Below, one piece after another: positions 35,301 to 41,752 of a stretch of DNA of 64,000 nt. How positions within the stretch are numbered: position 1 is the stretch's first letter; every line of letters begins with the position of its first letter. This DNA is from Methanothermobacter tenebrarum. GTDB lineage: Archaea > Methanobacteriota > Methanobacteria > Methanobacteriales > DSM-23052. The translations under genes were made by a program, and so were the position numbers. The notes beneath the pieces are model-generated. The model ran no database searches. It saw only the letters and a list, made by a program, of their open reading frames with translations, and was not told the origin of the DNA. Where the stretch lies: the NCBI RefSeq assembly GCF_023167465.1, contig NZ_AP025698.1, forward strand, positions 62,001-126,000. The letters are read 5' to 3'.

Positions 35301-36469
35301 CACCCGGAATCCAGGAGGCCATCCCTGCAAGTGACACCTGGGATGATAGAGAAAAGATAGCCAACCTCTACTTGGAAAGGGTTTCAGCAGCCTACAGTAC
35401 AGATATATACGGGTTAAAAGTTCCATCAGTCTTTAGGGAGAACCTCAAGGATGTGGATGTTGCTATGTTCAGCAGGAGTTCAAACCTCTATGGTGCACTT
35501 GAACACCCCATGGTGGCTGCATACTTCGGTGGCCTCAGCCTCGCAGTGGAAAAAGTTTCAGGAGCAAAACCAGAGATGTACATAAACAACCTACGAGTTG
35601 ATGCAAAAATAGAAACAATGAGTCAGTTCCTTACAAGGGACCTTCTAACAAGATACCTCAACCCGAAATGGATCGGAAGCATGATAAATAGTGGCTATGA
35701 TGGTGCAAGGTACATGGACTCCTTTGTAGAGAACCTCTGGATATGGCAAGTTACAAAGCCTGAACTGGTATCTGGATCTACATGGGACCAAGTACATAGT
35801 ATTTATGTAAAGGACAGTTACAACCTTGGACTTAACAGTTTCTTCAACAGTGCAAACCCCTATGCGAAAGCTTCCATAATCGCAAGGCTTCTTGAAACTG
35901 CACGGAAGGGGTACTGGAACCCATCTGAAGAAATTAAAACCTCACTTGCTAACGAGTACATCAGCATGGTAAACCAGTATGGTGTGGCTTGTTGTCATCA
36001 CACCTGTGGTAATATTGTGTTTAATCAGTGGCTTGTGAGTGTTTCATCATTGAATTCTGCGGCTCTTCAAAAATTTGCAGGTGTTTTTGCAGCGGCTACT
36101 GGAGCGAAACTCGTTGTTCCAGGCGGGTCAGAGACTCCCGGACAACCAGGCGTGCCGGGCACCCCAGGACAACCAAGTCCTGGTTATACTCGTAGTCAGG
36201 GGCATGGTGTGAGTCCCGGTTATACTGGTGGTCAAGGACAGGCAAGTGGACAAACCGGTTCAGGAGCTGGAAATGCCCAAGGAGTTGCCACGGCTGGGGG
36301 TGCAGGGCCAGGACCATCTGCAAGGAGAAGTGGCAGGGTTTTTGAGGTCTCAGCATCATCTGCAGGGGGTTCAGGGAGTCAAATGCCATTTTATGCACTA
36401 CTAGGTGTCATAGGCATCGTACTCCTCATAGGCGCCGGTTACTTCCTCAAAGGACACAAAAAAATATAA
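32339..36469 (+). CDS. Secreted, membrane-anchored CobN-like chelatase
   Basis: 1376 residues. A signal peptide (residues 1-23, ending TSFA-ED) is followed by a CobN/BchH-family body: two YHPDAP motifs (GIYHPDAPRIFSNL and GRYHPDAPTVGILTTE), EGGGKANVGADIDYYLNAQ, PTHQLLAFYWWMKKVYHADA, GRNPYPFDSRIIPTTTAWE, GVKPVWDSRGRV and NRPRIDVTIITSGLYRDLH. After about 1258 comes a Gly/Pro-rich linker, the motif GRVFEVSASS, one membrane helix (about 1349-1368) and a KGHKKI tail. So the enzyme faces outside. Cytoplasmic CobN inserts cobalt into corrin rings; outside the cell, removal or binding of metal tetrapyrroles, as proposed for HmuS-like homologues, seems more likely. The usual HxGTHGxxEWLPGK motif is SIFSIVELMPGK here, lacking the histidines. 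Confidence 0.88.
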   Translation: MQKQIIHLTLVIFIFALMGTSFAEDNTTHNESQKTHEILIVSSSPNEIALINKIAEDPDIKDKIKVRAESGRTDSNLSFEIKGDVIIFGTRSGLSAPVWETLKNKLEQAKNRGSTIMICVEPSSRENYAPILNLQTVNTTDPRFIETLKYLNYTSEKNLKNLILYLAVSFCNYTATVEAPEQRPLWGIYHPDAPRIFSNLTDYLEWYATSGRYHPDAPTVGILTTEYTDMLRDGPLLDALIRTFESKNINVIVSTYTYRDPNSLKYLMINDKAIIDAAIVISRGGTLNSQNWTKGIEDLQKLNVTVLNGIRIFSPSVTLADWENNTEGIPAAELYQLSLAEMDGIIEPIVISVKETDPQTGIIYNRPIMYQIEWLVDRTISWMKLKRLDNKDKKIVITYYSEGGGKANVGADIDYYLNAQASIARILQEMEGRGYNLGNGTLPSESELARLMAEIGSNIGTWAPGELEKRVKSGQMILISEDEYIRWFNELPENMQKEVIDAWGPPPGNIMVYTNNTGKYIVIPKLEFGNILLAPEPVWGWLQNNTTLYNTGKLPPTHQLLAFYWWMKKVYHADAILSIFSIVELMPGKATGLSARDWGAIMLQDMPIIHVLPMDAPAIFDKRRANMLIINFMTPVLIPSGLYGNLSELYDNIRLYKETIDETLKAAYKDKIINQSNALGFIYTNGNFDEFLVNVTAYLEDIKKSYIPYGPHILGEVPQGEELIELLLAMLPDELDDATSRLLLKELVLNNQTPEEAQMIVFGNVTQKTTEYLKLAAEYARRINESKNEITSILNALEGAYITPGPRGDPIKNPDALPTGRNPYPFDSRIIPTTTAWETAVKLVDKFLQDHLNQYGSYPTKIAYVLWSCETMRHQGVMEAEIMYLMGVKPVWDSRGRVKDVELITNLNRPRIDVTIITSGLYRDLHMDIITLLDKAVKLAATANDTVNYVKINSEEIYKKLISEGYNETDAWRLSILRIFSEEPGAYSPGIQEAIPASDTWDDREKIANLYLERVSAAYSTDIYGLKVPSVFRENLKDVDVAMFSRSSNLYGALEHPMVAAYFGGLSLAVEKVSGAKPEMYINNLRVDAKIETMSQFLTRDLLTRYLNPKWIGSMINSGYDGARYMDSFVENLWIWQVTKPELVSGSTWDQVHSIYVKDSYNLGLNSFFNSANPYAKASIIARLLETARKGYWNPSEEIKTSLANEYISMVNQYGVACCHHTCGNIVFNQWLVSVSSLNSAALQKFAGVFAAATGAKLVVPGGSETPGQPGVPGTPGQPSPGYTRSQGHGVSPGYTGGQGQASGQTGSGAGNAQGVATAGGAGPGPSARRSGRVFEVSASSAGGSGSQMPFYALLGVIGIVLLIGAGYFLKGHKKI

Positions 36470-36916
36470 AATTATTACATTTCCCCCCTTTAGCGTGTTA
36501 TTACATTTATGTGGAGTGACAGAATTTCTTTGGGGGGAAAATTTAATTTTTTTTCGGCGGAAAGTTTCTTTGCAAAAGCCGTGTGGGGGTGAAAAGTCTA
36601 AAAGATTCATATAGATCCTACTTCATTAATTGCAGGGCTGAGGGGTACTGGCAGGTAACTATGAGAGGGGTTGAAATCTTATAGAGAGAACCTTTACAGG
36701 AACTCTCTTCGTTGCCGAAAGGTCTAATCATTTGGAACAGAACCCCCCTTATGGCAGGGTAGTTATAAGCATCATCTTAACCTTAAAACGAATAGTATAC
36801 TTGAGATTAAGAACATCGGATCTGCAGGCAAGTAATATGATACTACATGCTTTCTTGGGGGAAAGCTTCATCTTACCGAGATAAGATTCCTGTCCATGTG
36901 TCATTGACCAACATCA
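36470..36916. other. Intergenic stretch rich in element remnants
   Basis: Contains a G/C-rich tail-like piece at about 36554-36600 (TTCGGCGGAAAG...GTGTGGGGGTG) and the TnpB-like fragment listed next. No gene. Confidence 0.4.
36626..36760 (+). mobile_element. TnpB tail-like remnant
   Basis: The frame at 36626 reads LIAGLRGTGR, resembling the NILxAGLxGTG stretch found after the TnpB zinc ribbon, then breaks into stops. It lies between the CobN-like gene and the operator at 36917. Confidence 0.35.
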
Positions 36917-36953
36917 TATTACTATTCTCCCTTAATGCTCCTTTTAAGTAATA
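36917..36953. promoter_or_regulatory. Operator-like inverted repeat TATTACT-N23-AGTAATA, copy 1
   Basis: Seven-base arms at 36917-36923 and 36947-36953 are exact inverted complements. A TATA-like TTTTATATATTG follows at once (about 36959) and the ATG of the next gene is 50 bp downstream. The same arms with the same 23-bp spacer stand upstream of the FmdE-like gene. A ribbon-helix-helix metal regulator such as NikR is a reasonable candidate binder; this is inference. Confidence 0.65.
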
Positions 36954-37002
36954 AAAAGTTTTATATATTGAAGATATCCAATTAATTCAATGGGTGATCA
37001 TT

Positions 37003-37416
37003 ATGAAGAGATCCTTTATTTTTTTGATCGCAACGGTAGTAGCTCTCAATTTTTCCTGCTATTCCATGGCACATCCAGGCCATGGGTACTACATCGAAGA
37101 ACCATCAGAACCCACTGCTAAGACACCAGATACATCCGCTTCAACTTCTTCAGGGACATACACTAGTAAATCGACAACAGTCACATCATCCAATAATTAT
37201 GAAATTCGATCCACTACATCAGCTTCAAAATCTGACGCGTCAGATGATCCAAGGGCGGTATCCGAATATAAAAATTCATCACAGGAAAATCAAAGCCTTG
37301 AACAGAGCAACCCAACCAATAGAACACACAAAACCGGCAATTATGGGTTCATATCCGCAATAGTTGGCTTATGCCTTGTATTCGGTTTAACAGCTTTCAG
37401 ATTCCCAAGGGAGTGA
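37003..37416 (+). CDS. Small surface protein with N-terminal histidine motif
   Basis: 137 residues from the ATG preceded by GGTGAT (a GTG three codons earlier is less well placed). Signal peptide of about 23 residues (FIFLIATVVALNFSCYSMA) with cleavage predicted before HPGHGYYIEEPSEP, so the mature chain would begin with HPGHG. A Ser/Thr-rich spacer of about 75 residues follows, then a membrane helix (YGFISAIVGLCLVFGLTAF) and a short charged end. The exposed HxxH suggests metal binding. First gene of a unit with the CbiM-like permease; operator copy 1 lies upstream. No family recognised. Confidence 0.75.
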   Translation: MKRSFIFLIATVVALNFSCYSMAHPGHGYYIEEPSEPTAKTPDTSASTSSGTYTSKSTTVTSSNNYEIRSTTSASKSDASDDPRAVSEYKNSSQENQSLEQSNPTNRTHKTGNYGFISAIVGLCLVFGLTAFRFPRE

Positions 37417-37425
37417 ATTTTAACT

Positions 37426-37470
37426 CTTTCGGCGGGGAAGTCCCCCTTGCGAAAGCTAGTGGTAGTTCAC
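37426..37470 (+). mobile_element. TnpB right-end remnant ending GGTAGTTCAC
   Basis: TCTTTCGGCGGGGAAGTCCC reads SFGGEVP, matching SFGGKSP at 2333. The segment CTTTCG...CGAAAG can form a hairpin around a GGGG/CCCC stem, and it ends in GGTAGTTCAC like 22864 and 60892. It sits between two genes of the metal-uptake unit, 20 bp before the CbiM start. Confidence 0.45.
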
Positions 37471-37489
37471 TAAACAGGAGGTTGATTAA

Positions 37490-38113
37490 TTGCACATACC
37501 TGACGGGATTATACCATTATGGCAGTCCGCAATTTACTGGACCCTAGCTCTCATCAATCTTGGCATATTTTTCTATATCTTCTCACATAAAACAGATAAA
37601 GAGATGAGAATAGTTGCAACAGGTCTATTTGCAGCTGCAGCGGTGGCTGTTTCCTCAATATCTATACCCTCACCCTTTGGCGTTCCAGTGCACTTCTTCC
37701 TCATACCACTTGCAGTGATAATCCTCGGACCCCTCACAGCGGTTCTAGTGGCAACCCTCTGCCTCATCATCCAATTCTTCATCCTGGGCATGGGCGGGAT
37801 AACAAGTATGGGTGCCAATATCCTTACAATGGGTATCGGACTTGGAATAGGTACTTTTGCTGTTTACAGGATAATCAGGGAACTCGATATAAGTTTGGCG
37901 GTCTTCTCAGCCACCTTCTTGGGTATAATGGTTGCAACAACAGTCCATATCATGGTCCTCTTTGCAGCGGGTGTTGCAAGTGCTGAAATGCTCATGGCCA
38001 CCTTGATACCATTCTACATATTTGTAGCTGTCATAGAGGGGGTTGCAAACATATTCATAGTCTCATTCATAGGAAGGATAAAACCAGAACTTATCACAAT
38101 GGATAAAGTGTAA
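37490..38113 (+). CDS. cbiM: CbiM/NikM-type metal ECF transporter substrate component
   Basis: 207 residues, TTG start with a perfect GGAGGTTGAT ribosome site. The mature N-terminus is MHIPDGIIPLW, the hallmark MHIPDG of CbiM/NikM, whose N-terminal Met-His bind Co2+ or Ni2+. About six membrane helices follow, with IPSPFGVPVHFFLIPLAVIILGP supplying the second histidine region. These proteins select the metal and work with a CbiQ/CbiO ATPase module, which is not in this window. Followed 9 bp later by a small anchored protein that may replace CbiN/NikN. Confidence 0.9.
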   Translation: MHIPDGIIPLWQSAIYWTLALINLGIFFYIFSHKTDKEMRIVATGLFAAAAVAVSSISIPSPFGVPVHFFLIPLAVIILGPLTAVLVATLCLIIQFFILGMGGITSMGANILTMGIGLGIGTFAVYRIIRELDISLAVFSATFLGIMVATTVHIMVLFAAGVASAEMLMATLIPFYIFVAVIEGVANIFIVSFIGRIKPELITMDKV

Positions 38114-38122
38114 GGTGATTAG

Positions 38123-38593
38123 ATGAAGCCGGTATTCATTGTTTTAATCATATTCCTACTTATCGATGGTGTGGCTGCTCATGGGATGGAGATAACCCCT
38201 GAGTCTTTCATTGTAATAGCGGATAATTCAACGGGAAAACTTGCACGTTCAGTCGCCGATGAAACTGGGGTTAATGTAACCGTTTATAGATTTCAAAGTG
38301 CTGCAGATGTTGAACACGAACTGGAACATGCCCTTGGAAACCCAAATAAGAAGATACTTGCGGTCGCCTACCAGGATGTTGTGAAGAGCTTCCTTGAAAA
38401 GCACCCCGAACTTTCTGATCGAGTGATGTACTGCAGTCCTGATGAAGCATCAATAAGGGATAAACTCATCGAACTGAATTCTGTGGATACAGAAAACATC
38501 GAAAGTGACTTTATGACGCCCTTCTTTTCAGGGACTCTCATAGGGGTTATAGTTGGTATCGTAATTGGCGCAGTGTGGATGAAAAGAAAATGA
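38123..38593 (+). CDS. Small anchored protein, possible CbiN/NikN-like accessory
   Basis: 156 residues. Signal peptide (PVFIVLIIFLLIDGVAA) with cleavage before HGMEITPESF, so the mature chain begins HGM. A globular extracellular part with an alternating pattern follows (FIVIADNSTGKLARSVADET, VAYQDVVKSFLEKHPEL, one Cys in VMYCSPDEAS), then one membrane helix (FFSGTLIGVIVGIVIGAVW) and MKRK. The position after cbiM fits a transporter accessory subunit, though no known CbiN similarity is visible. Shares the His-led mature terminus with the gene at 37003. Confidence 0.75.
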   Translation: MKPVFIVLIIFLLIDGVAAHGMEITPESFIVIADNSTGKLARSVADETGVNVTVYRFQSAADVEHELEHALGNPNKKILAVAYQDVVKSFLEKHPELSDRVMYCSPDEASIRDKLIELNSVDTENIESDFMTPFFSGTLIGVIVGIVIGAVWMKRK

Positions 38594-38785
38594 ATAATGG
38601 TAAAACCGTGTTTTTGGAATATACAAGTCTCTTAGAATGTGGGGTGTCCTCCCATCTCATTTAGACAAGTTCAGGGACTCTGGACTAAACATTTTCCCTT
38701 CTCACATTCTTTCAGAAGCTGATGATCGCCTAATGAGATGATCATTCTAAAAAAATTTACTTCATATTCTTTAAAAACAAATGGG
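38594..38785. other. Leader side of the FmdE-like gene promoter
   Basis: Holds GATGATCGCC and GATGATCATT as a near direct repeat and pyrimidine-rich sequence; no gene. The operator and promoter follow at 38786. Confidence 0.4.
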
Positions 38786-38822
38786 TATTACTAGTATAAA
38801 AATGAGATAGAATATAGTAATA
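38786..38822. promoter_or_regulatory. Operator-like inverted repeat TATTACT-N23-AGTAATA, copy 2
   Basis: Exact 7-bp arms at 38786-38792 and 38816-38822 with the same 23-bp spacer as copy 1. AT-rich TATA candidates (GTATATTAG, CATATTATAAC) lie between it and the AAGGAGGTG ribosome site of the gene at 38894. The spacers of the two copies are unrelated in sequence, so the arms are what is conserved. Confidence 0.65.
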
Positions 38823-38893
38823 ATATAGTTAGGTATATTAGTAAAAAAATAATGTATCATATTATAACATGATAAAAAGGAGGTGAAAATTGG

Positions 38894-41701
38894 ATGAAAA
38901 GACAGTATTACATGATTCTAATAGCTCTTCTCTTTGCCATGGCCTTAACAGGTTCAGCATCGGCAACAAATAGTACATGCGAGGTAGGAGTGAAAATCAA
39001 TTACGAATACGACGATGATAACGGGCAAATAAACCCCACCATCCAGGAACTCATCGATGAAAAGGGGACAAAAATCAACTTCACAAAAACCTTTGACCCA
39101 GCAGCCAACATAACCAAAATAATATACCAATACAATAACATCACCAACACTACAAAATTCCAGATAAAAATCACAGCACCAGGCTATAAAACCCTCACCC
39201 ATGAATTCACACTCAATGATTACGGTTCCTATTATGCACAGCACCTATCACTCACAATGGAAGCCACAGAAGCCTACAAAATAGGAAGAGAAATCACCAA
39301 AAAGGCAGATCAAATACTGAACTTCACAAAAACAGGTGAAGTCCTCGTAATAACAACAGCAGGCAGCGCATACTACAAAAACAGTACAACAGAAGACGTT
39401 CTCGAAGGCATACTCAATCAAGCCCGTGGAATAATAAGCTATGGTAAAGGAAACCTACTATTACTTAGAAAAACCCGCCTAGACCCCCTCGACTTCGCAT
39501 TCATCGTGAAAAAAGGAAACGACCTAATCCTAGCATACTTCAAAAACGCCAACCAAACACCAATCTACATTGGAACAGTATCACAGAACATGACAAAAGA
39601 ACAATACCAGAAACTCCAAGAAAAACTTGGAGATGACGCATTCCCAATAGCCAGCCTAGCAAATGCCTGGGCACTAGGATTATCAGCTGACATACTAAGA
39701 GAAGCAGCATTCCACGGCCACGTCTGCATGGGAACCATAAGCGGCTACGCGATGATAGAAACACTACTCAAATACTACCCCCCAAGTACAGGCACAGGAG
39801 GTGCCGAAGCATCCAGTTATATAGTTATTGGAATCCCCGGCGGTTCAGACGATGACGTATTCGTATATGCGATGGATGCAACCCCTGGAAAGAGATCATA
39901 CATTGGATACAACACCACAGATGATCCTAATATGGTAGGATTTATACGTTGGAATTCAAACACGAAGACAGGGACGCTTATAATAATGTCATATGACCTT
40001 CAAGACCTCATCAGCAAATACAAACAGGAAACCGGAGCAACAGAAGTTTCAGAACTCAAATTCAACGCATGGGCGGTCAAAAAACTAATAACAGACCCAG
40101 AATCGCTAGTAAAAATACTCTATGCATTTGACAATCTCACAGAAGAACAAGTTAATTACCTTGCAGGTGGAGTGGGAAGCACAACAGTCCAAGATGCTCA
40201 TGGACTAGACATGGAATACATTCTAAGCCAGAGCAACCTTGTAAATGCGATACCCGACAATAAAACATACACCAAGGGTAATTTAGATTACAACCAATTA
40301 AAAGAGATAGGTATCGAAGCCGCCAATTTAGCAAAGGAACTATTCCAACAAGCAGGCATACAATTAGAAAAGGACAGCCTCGAACTCCTAGTATTGACAT
40401 CAGCAGGCTACGCACGCCTAAACGGCCAAGACACAAGTCCAGTATGGGATGGAGTCTATGAAGTGTTAGGGTCAAGACTTAGCCGAAAAACATTACTACC
40501 AGTCCATAGTGCACTATGGGGACAACTATGGTTCACATTCATAATAAAAAGCGGAAGCTACACATCAGACATCATAGGCAAATCTGGCGGATTCGGAAAA
40601 TTCTCATTCAACATCACAGAAGAAGACGAAATACTCTATGCCATACAGCTAATCTACGATCCAATCAAAGGATTCATAATATCAAATGATACCAGGGGAC
40701 CAGTATATGACATAGGAGCCGGATGGAATTACACCAACCCAACGGTGTCCAAAGTTTTCAAAAACTGGAATAGTATAGTCACAATTGCAAATGCATGGTC
40801 CTATGACCCACCATTCGACATGCTAATGGTCTACTTATTCCACAACCACGTCTGCCCAGGAGTATCACCAAGCTACCTCATAGCAGACTACATCTACGAA
40901 AATTATCCTCGAGGAGAAAATGAAAAATACATTTACGTGACAACAACAGACTACTGCAAAGACGATGGGCTACTATTACTTCTAGGCGTATCACCAGGGC
41001 AAGGAACATACTACAACCAGAGACTACTTAACACGAGCTCATCTTCCGTTGAAGGCGGACAAATGGAAGGTATACTAATAATCTGGGACGAAAAATTAAA
41101 CATCGGAAAAGCAGTGATAATAACATTCAAATGGCCAGGATTCGAAAGCGGAACAAATGGTCTTAGGGCCTATATAGACTGGTACAAAGGAAAAGAACCT
41201 ACTGGTGTGCGCTCATCATACATAGTAACCACTGAAACAGTAAAGTATATTACAAGAGATGAAATGAACATGATCCTTTCTGGAGCCGCAGGTTCGCCTT
41301 CAGGCAATGCACTAGGATATATCATGGGATTGCCAGATCGTCAACTTTCAGAGTTGGTGCCCGCTGTCCCTGGCACTCCTGGTGTTCCAGGCACTCCGGG
41401 TTCTCCTGGTGTTCCAGGCACTCCAGGCACTCCGGGCGTTCCAGGGTTGCCTGGTGTTTCTAGTGGTTCTGGTGTTTCTCCTGGTTTCGTGGGTTCTTTT
41501 GTAGGTGCTGTTTCAAGTTCTGGTGGGGTGGCTGCTGCTTCTCCTGGTAGAGGAAGTGGGCATGGTAGGGCTTATGAGGTTACGAGGGCTTCTAGTGGTG
41601 GTTCAGCTGGTAGTGGATGGTACGTTTATGGTGTCATAGGGGGTCTGCTGTTGATCGGCCTCGCAGCCTTCGGATTCCTCAGAGGCGGCTTCAAAACCTA
41701 A
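38894..41701 (+). CDS. Surface protein with two FmdE-like domains, collagen-like linker and membrane anchor
   Basis: 935 residues. Signal peptide 1-24 (ending GSASA-TN). After a short N-terminal domain, two related halves follow (about 125-460 and 480-810), each with an alpha/beta stretch (EVLVITTAGSAYYKN / ELLVLTSAGYARLNG) leading to an FmdE-type HxHxC site: FHGHVCMGTISGYAM near residue 274 and FHNHVCPGVSPSYL near 649. FmdE (COG2191) domains bind metal and occur in formylmethanofuran dehydrogenase clusters, but this copy is extracellular. A PGTPGVPGTPG collagen-like linker (about 825-855), GRAYEVTRASSGG and a membrane helix end the chain, as in the CobN-like protein. Likely its partner; function inferred. 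Confidence 0.85.
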   Translation: MKRQYYMILIALLFAMALTGSASATNSTCEVGVKINYEYDDDNGQINPTIQELIDEKGTKINFTKTFDPAANITKIIYQYNNITNTTKFQIKITAPGYKTLTHEFTLNDYGSYYAQHLSLTMEATEAYKIGREITKKADQILNFTKTGEVLVITTAGSAYYKNSTTEDVLEGILNQARGIISYGKGNLLLLRKTRLDPLDFAFIVKKGNDLILAYFKNANQTPIYIGTVSQNMTKEQYQKLQEKLGDDAFPIASLANAWALGLSADILREAAFHGHVCMGTISGYAMIETLLKYYPPSTGTGGAEASSYIVIGIPGGSDDDVFVYAMDATPGKRSYIGYNTTDDPNMVGFIRWNSNTKTGTLIIMSYDLQDLISKYKQETGATEVSELKFNAWAVKKLITDPESLVKILYAFDNLTEEQVNYLAGGVGSTTVQDAHGLDMEYILSQSNLVNAIPDNKTYTKGNLDYNQLKEIGIEAANLAKELFQQAGIQLEKDSLELLVLTSAGYARLNGQDTSPVWDGVYEVLGSRLSRKTLLPVHSALWGQLWFTFIIKSGSYTSDIIGKSGGFGKFSFNITEEDEILYAIQLIYDPIKGFIISNDTRGPVYDIGAGWNYTNPTVSKVFKNWNSIVTIANAWSYDPPFDMLMVYLFHNHVCPGVSPSYLIADYIYENYPRGENEKYIYVTTTDYCKDDGLLLLLGVSPGQGTYYNQRLLNTSSSSVEGGQMEGILIIWDEKLNIGKAVIITFKWPGFESGTNGLRAYIDWYKGKEPTGVRSSYIVTTETVKYITRDEMNMILSGAAGSPSGNALGYIMGLPDRQLSELVPAVPGTPGVPGTPGSPGVPGTPGTPGVPGLPGVSSGSGVSPGFVGSFVGAVSSSGGVAAASPGRGSGHGRAYEVTRASSGGSAGSGWYVYGVIGGLLLIGLAAFGFLRGGFKT

Positions 41702-41752
41702 ACCCACCCCCCATTTTATTATCCTTTCCCCTCTTTTTTTTGTATTGTAGGT

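Noticed and set aside
38700..38760. C/D box sRNA from TGATGA-like and CTGA-like motifs
   Set aside because: Boxes are not in the right order or spacing and there is no terminal stem.
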